Assembly (NCBI GenBank): GCA_020633235.1
Contig: JACKEA010000004.1
Location: 1 to 64,000, forward strand
Origin: Polyangiaceae bacterium
GTDB taxonomy: Bacteria > Myxococcota_A > Polyangia > Polyangiales > Polyangiaceae
Direction: 5' to 3'
Length of the DNA stretch: 64,000 bases
The position numbers and the translations under genes are program-made. Below are positions 60,085 to 64,000 of the stretch, piece by piece. Within the stretch, counting starts at the first letter, position 1. Each line of letters begins with the position of its first letter. Below the pieces are notes generated by a model that made no database searches, was not told the origin of the DNA, and saw only the letters and a program-made list of their open reading frames with translations.

Positions 60085-61390
60085 TCAGCGAGGAACGAGC
60101 AGCGCCAGTGCACGCCGAAGCAGCTCTTCTAGCGAGAGGGTGCGAGCTTCTCGGGCGAGCTTTTCCGTCGCCTTCTTGGCTTCGGCCTTTTTGAAGCCTT
60201 GGCTCGTGAGGGCCAAGAGGAGCTTGTCTTGCTTCTCCCGCGCCTCCGCATCCGCAGCGTCCTCGGTGTCTGAACGCCTTCGCTGACGAAGGCGAATCTT
60301 CTCTTCGACGTACTCGCGGCCGAAGGTCTTCTTGGCCGCATTCAAATTGTGGCTCCTGCAGTACACCCGACCATTGGAGGCGCCATCGCTACCACCGATG
60401 CCGGTGGCTTCGATGTGGTCGTACTGGAGAAACGCCGTCGCCGTGCAGCGCACACCGGACTTCGATACGAAGCAGCACTGGGCGCCGTCGCGCTCGTACA
60501 CCTCGCGCCGGGCCGCACGGCCGGGCTCGCCCGCCTTCGTGCCGCGGGAGCGGCGCGGCTTGTCCGTCTTGCCCCAGCGCTTGTTCGAAAGCTCGCGGAT
60601 CAGCGCATCGAGCGCCCGCTCGACCACGACCTCCAGGTCTCGGCTCACGTGGCTCATCAGATCCTGCGCGTGCTCGAGCTTCGCTTTCAGGCTCTCTCCG
60701 GCACTGAAATGCACCTCGAAGCGCCCTTCCGAGAGCGGCTCGACACCGGCCCGCGACCCTTCCCGGCACTGGGTTTGACCCGATCCGGGACGTCCGGCTT
60801 GGAACCAGCGCGCGAGCACCACGCGAATCCCGCGCTCGTCTTGCCGGCGGCTTCTTCCAGTAGCGCGGTGTGATTCTCCCGAGTGAGCCGCGGAGCCAAG
60901 AGCGAAAGCCCGGAAAGGTGCAGGTTCCCGTCGGCGAGTAGCGAAAGCACCAGCGGAAACGAAAGCGCTGCCCGCGCCCCGGCGATGCTGCGATACGCCG
61001 TGCCCTCGCTCATCCCGAGGCCGCGCACGCAGAAGTCGTACATGGAGGAATACAGTTCAACTACGTGTCCAGACCGACAGCGCCCCGCGCCTGCGCTCAT
61101 TCGATGCCAGTTGGCGCCGGCCCCGCCGGCATTCTCGGTGGGGCTACGCCCCACGCCCCGCACGGGGGCCCAACCCCGTGCCGCGACCATTCCAACCAGC
61201 TGGCTGATCCAAAACCGCGCCGGTCAATTTCGGCGAGGTGCGCGACCAACTGCGCGATCGCTTTGCGACGACCGGCGTTGGCCACGACCGCGCTGGACCA
61301 GAGGTCTCGATTGGAGAGGTCTTGAAGTGCCGAGAGCGAAGTGCGCTCGGTGGCAGACAGTTCTACGGATATGGCTTTGGATGATGACAT
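60085..61390 (-). pseudogene. Disrupted HNH endonuclease gene of the DUF222-like family
   Basis: Three frames read in order from 61390. The N-terminal part is MSSSKAISVELSATERTSL and LAEIDRRGFG. The middle part is SSMYDFCVRGLGMSEGTAY and LLADGNLHLSGLSLLAPRLTREN. The C-terminal part (about 60780-60085) has the HNH region, with CCFVSKSGVRC, LQYDHIEATGIGG and VYCRSHN, preceded by SEGRFEVHFSAGESLKAKL. In between are frame changes and about 150 bp of non-homologous DNA with a hairpin (61139-61153). The HNH half is intact in one frame. Similar proteins are common and often degraded in Myxococcota. Confidence 0.7.
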
Positions 61391-61750
61391 GACAACCCCC
61401 GTGGTTTCCCCCGGCATACCATGGGAAATTCCGCCTTCTTCAGCGCCCAGCCGAGGCGCTTTCGAGCGCGCGGGCACTTCGAAGATCGATTTCGTTTCGA
61501 ACGCGCGCCCATCGGGCGCACGTGCGCTGCGCAGGCGCTGTGCGAACGAGATCGGCGAAATGAGAGCGCGGAGCGTCCGCAAGCTCGTCAACTAGAATCG
61601 CATTCGCGATGTCGAATTCTGTCGTCCGTTCGCACTCGTCTCACGTCGCTATCGTTGCAGATCCTCCGGCCGCTTGACCCGCCCCGACCGACACGCGGCA
61701 ACGGCGGCGCGCCCGTCCGTCGCTCCCGCCGATTTGTTCTCGACGCTCCT
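61391..61750. other. Intergenic region without a recognisable gene
   Basis: This 360-bp stretch between the HNH pseudogene and the short remnant at 61,751 has short open frames only, none with a domain or ribosome site. It probably contains the upstream region of the HNH gene, with GGGGG a few bases before its ATG. No repeat copy or tRNA is seen. Confidence 0.4.
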
Positions 61751-61995
61751 TCATGCCGCGAGCTTCTCTGCCACCCGCTCCGCAACCACTGCGGGATGGT
61801 CATATGGAAGGTCGTCGACAGGCACCTCGACCCGAAACACGCCACTCCCTGGCGTCTCGCAGGTGACAACCCACACGGACTCCCCATTCAATCGGCCGTA
61901 CTCAGCCGAGACGAGCTGCAGTACAGGAGCTGGCAGTTCCTTACGGAGCTCGTCTTGAAAGGGCCTCTCCGCTGCGAGCGGATTAGCCCGCTCGC
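61751..61995 (-). pseudogene. Short remnant of a coding gene, 5' end missing
   Basis: On the minus strand about 80 codons read like a real protein end: NPLAAERPFQDELRKEL, LQLVSAEYGRLNG, VWVVTCETPGSGV and VPVDDLPYDHPAVVAERV, with TGA at 61751. There is no plausible ATG or GTG before it, and it starts just after the stop of the large lipoprotein gene at 62,016. It is more likely a 5'-truncated remnant than an active small gene. Family unknown. Confidence 0.4.
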
Positions 61996-62015
61996 AATCC
62001 TGTCGGCTGCGTGAG

Positions 62016-63713
62016 TCAGCGCTTCGTGTAGCGCGCCGTCCAGTACGCCACGCGAAAGTCCACGCCGGAGTACAGCGGAGAGCCATCCGACGGCGAGTCC
62101 ACGGCGTAGGGATTGCTGCGCCAGTAGTAGTTGCTGGGCGGTCGCGTGCGCATGGGCAGGGGCGCGGCGGCGACCAGCTCGTTCCCGCGGCCCACGTAGC
62201 CCAAGAGCTCGAGCTCGGTTCCGTCGTCCGCAATGCAGCTACCGCTGGCGATCTCGGCGTCGTCACAGTTCACTCGCGTGGGAGCGAAATAGGGCGGGGG
62301 TGCGAGCTCGGTCAGGGACTCCACCGCGCGGGCCAGCGCGTCTTCGTCCACCGCTGCGTCGGGCTCGCGGAACGCGCTGCTGCCGCTCTGGGCCGCCACG
62401 TAGGTGAGGTCGTAGTAGCTCTGCTTCTGCTCCAGCGGTTGCCGGTCCTTGCCCGGTCGGGCGTAGAGGGACGTCTCCACCGCTTCGCGGATCACACTGC
62501 GGGCCTCTTCGTCACACAGGTAGCGGGTGCCGAGCCAGCCTCCGATGAACGCCATGTTGTAGGACGAGTAGTTGGACTTCACGTCCAGATCGACGCCCAG
62601 CATGTTGTCCCGTGCCATCCGATGCAGACCGCGCTCTGCGAGGAGATCCTTCTTCAGGTAGGCGTCCAGCTCCGGATCCTCGGAGACGTACGCCAGCGCC
62701 GCGACGATGCCGACGGCGAGGATGCCGTTGAAGCCGTTCTGGGCGCCGTCGACGTACAAGCGGTCGATGGAGTTCTCGTTCAGGATGCCGTGATAGGTGC
62801 GGCGGCCATCCGGATCCTTGATCTCGAGGTCGTAGCCCTCTTCCCCCACTTCCATCAGGGCGTGACCGAGCGCCCGGGCATCGGCCTGGAGCCGCTGCTT
62901 CTTGTCCTCGGCGAAGGCCGGATCCCTGGCGATCGCCTCCCACGCCGAGGCGTAACCCAGCACCCAGCCGGAGTACATGTCGCGGCTGCAGGAGTCCTCC
63001 CAGATCACGCCCGGAAACTCCCCGCCGGAGTTGTCCTGCCGCCAGGTGCCGTTGTTCTTGTCGGTGGGCAGCGGCGCGCCGCTGCCGTCGAACAGCGGCG
63101 TGGTCGTGTTTGCGCCTTCCCCCGGGAGCTCCGTCAGAGCGAAGCCGCGGGCCAGGCCGCCGGGGATGCCGGTGATGGCGGTGACCATGTGCAGCACGTC
63201 CAGGTCCGCGTCCAAGTACTGCCGGGCGCGCTCCACGTCGTCGCAGGCGGCGCCCTGGTCCCGAAGCGTGGCATAGCGAAACGCGTCCGCCGCGACGCCC
63301 GCGCCGGCATACATGCCCGCGGTCTTGCCGAAGCTGTCGACAGCGCTGACCACCGAGCGGCCGGCGAAGGACTCGAAGTCCCATTCGCTGCCGGCCACGA
63401 AGTCCGTGATGAGCTGGCGATCTTCGGTGCGGGTGGGCGCGACGGACAGGTCCGCCGTGACGTGGGTGCCGTAGGCGTTGAGCCCGTGAAACTGACGTTC
63501 GAGGCGCGTGGCGTGGTCGTTCAGCGCGGCGTCGAAGCTCCCTTCCGCGGGGCCCGGGATCAGGCCGTGCCAGTCGTAGTTGCCCGAGTCGCAGGCGACC
63601 GTCTTGGCCGCCAACGTGGTGCAGCCGGAAGCCTTCGGTGTGGGCGCTTCTTCGCCGCTGCACGCGACGACGAGCAGCACGAGCCCCATGGTTCCGCGCC
63701 GAGCCAACACCAT
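62016..63713 (-). CDS. Large exported lipoprotein with helical toroid-like region
   Basis: The 565-residue precursor starts at ATG 63713 with lipobox VVAC (Cys18). The mature part has many paired helices with aromatic and Gly turns: GEFPGVIWEDSCSRDMYSGWVLG, TYHGILNENSIDRLYVDG, GFNGILAVGIVAALAYV, SNYSSYNMAFIGGWLGTRY and PPSNYYWRSNPYAVDS. These resemble the alpha/alpha-toroid fold of some glycan-processing enzymes, with Asn/Asp/Trp-rich clusters that could form an active site. No family can be named. It is exported to the cell surface or periplasm, 7 bp from the next partial gene. Confidence 0.6.
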   Translation of the reverse strand: MVLARRGTMGLVLLVVACSGEEAPTPKASGCTTLAAKTVACDSGNYDWHGLIPGPAEGSFDAALNDHATRLERQFHGLNAYGTHVTADLSVAPTRTEDRQLITDFVAGSEWDFESFAGRSVVSAVDSFGKTAGMYAGAGVAADAFRYATLRDQGAACDDVERARQYLDADLDVLHMVTAITGIPGGLARGFALTELPGEGANTTTPLFDGSGAPLPTDKNNGTWRQDNSGGEFPGVIWEDSCSRDMYSGWVLGYASAWEAIARDPAFAEDKKQRLQADARALGHALMEVGEEGYDLEIKDPDGRRTYHGILNENSIDRLYVDGAQNGFNGILAVGIVAALAYVSEDPELDAYLKKDLLAERGLHRMARDNMLGVDLDVKSNYSSYNMAFIGGWLGTRYLCDEEARSVIREAVETSLYARPGKDRQPLEQKQSYYDLTYVAAQSGSSAFREPDAAVDEDALARAVESLTELAPPPYFAPTRVNCDDAEIASGSCIADDGTELELLGYVGRGNELVAAAPLPMRTRPPSNYYWRSNPYAVDSPSDGSPLYSGVDFRVAYWTARYTKR

Positions 63714-63720
63714 TGAAACT

Positions 63721-64000
63721 CTACTTGCCGGAGCTGGTCTTTGAAAGGAACTGGAAGGCTTCTCGCATCTGCGCGTCCGTCATGGAGTGGCCGAGCTTCT
63801 TCCTTTCCACGACCTTGCGCGGCCAGTGCATCACGGCGAGCTCGTGCGCCAAGCGCATCGGATCCTTCCGACTCTTGTCCTTCTTGCCGTAGCCCACGTA
63901 GATGGGCGGCTTGGGGTGCGTGCCGCGGGCCCAACGTGCGGAGCCTTTGGGCGCAGCGCCCCCGGCGAAGGTGGCGTAGCCCGCGACCGGAAGCTTGCCT
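63721..64000 (-). CDS. C-terminal end of an alpha/beta hydrolase (partial)
   Basis: Only the last 93 codons are in the window; the start lies beyond 64000. The segment has GKLPVAGYATFAGGAAPKGS, THPKPPIYVGYGKKDKSRKDP, and a late GHSMTD-type His region (KKLGHSMTDAQMREAFQFL). It matches the end of esterase, dienelactone-hydrolase or PHB-depolymerase-like alpha/beta hydrolases, with His likely the third triad residue. The stop is TAG at 63721. It is 7 bp upstream of the 62,016 lipoprotein gene and probably co-transcribed. Confidence 0.7.
   Translation of the reverse strand, partial: GKLPVAGYATFAGGAAPKGSARWARGTHPKPPIYVGYGKKDKSRKDPMRLAHELAVMHWPRKVVERKKLGHSMTDAQMREAFQFLSKTSSGK

Overview
The window is GC-rich, densely coding DNA from what is most likely a myxobacterium-type Myxococcota (Polyangia-like). 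This is inferred from content, not from a marker gene. It has many long exported lipoproteins with Gly/Ser/Ala-rich linkers, a Ser/Thr protein kinase carrying TolB-like and TPR modules, a DUF4388 protein, a MopE/thrombospondin-like calcium-binding lipoprotein, orphan signalling proteins, and two tRNA genes (Arg-TCG and Lys-CTT). No rRNA, CRISPR array, prophage or transposase gene was seen. About fifteen of roughly fifty genes have a lipobox, so much of the window serves the cell envelope.

Layout. 1-9.5 kb: a tail-to-tail pair of related small membrane proteins, a FadL-family outer-membrane protein, then a minus-strand block (calcium-binding lipoprotein, GT-C membrane protein, methyl-accepting protein, Pro/Thr-rich lipoprotein, histidine kinase). 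9.6-16.9 kb: a large lipoprotein, the kinase-TolB-TPR protein, a DUF4388 protein and a cysteine-rich secreted protein built of 48-residue repeats. 17-23.7 kb: a tightly packed minus-strand cluster with a Cys-rich lipoprotein, a ferritin-like protein, a Nudix hydrolase, a BamA/D15-like barrel, an exported lipoprotein with PI3/4-kinase-like catalytic motifs and an ATP/ADP-translocase-family transporter. 23.8-38.9 kb: metabolic and stress genes (rhodaneses, arylamine N-acetyltransferase, VOC protein and its HxlR regulator, SDR), a heparinase-like lipoprotein, a MacAB-like ABC export operon, and a two-gene radical SAM operon in which one protein is a Crp/Fnr regulator fused to a radical SAM enzyme. 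39-48 kb: two tRNAs, thioredoxin-like and serpin lipoproteins, a GT-C protein, a methyltransferase and a Uma2 nuclease. 48.3-55.5 kb: a five-gene, translationally coupled operon with a polyprenyl-phosphate-mannose-synthase-like GT2, two GT-C membrane transferases, a discoidin-domain protein and a zinc-ribbon membrane protein. 55.5-64 kb: a POT transporter with a zinc ribbon in a loop, a SUMF1 protein, a SurA-like/POTRA-only lipoprotein pair, a stretch of decayed genes, a large lipoprotein and the end of an alpha/beta hydrolase gene.

Two things stand out. First, the overlapping genes at 17,534-22,036 pair an exported kinase-like lipoprotein with a nucleotide-translocase homologue and an outer-membrane barrel. 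This would be a coherent machine for phosphorylation outside the cytoplasm, with ATP supplied across the inner membrane; it is a hypothesis from motifs and gene order. Second, a REP-like repeat family runs through the window: a conserved TTGTTGGTSCG head followed by a GC-rich stem-loop. It sits just after stop codons and terminators, with copies inside two coding sequences and one inverted pair at 40.8 kb.
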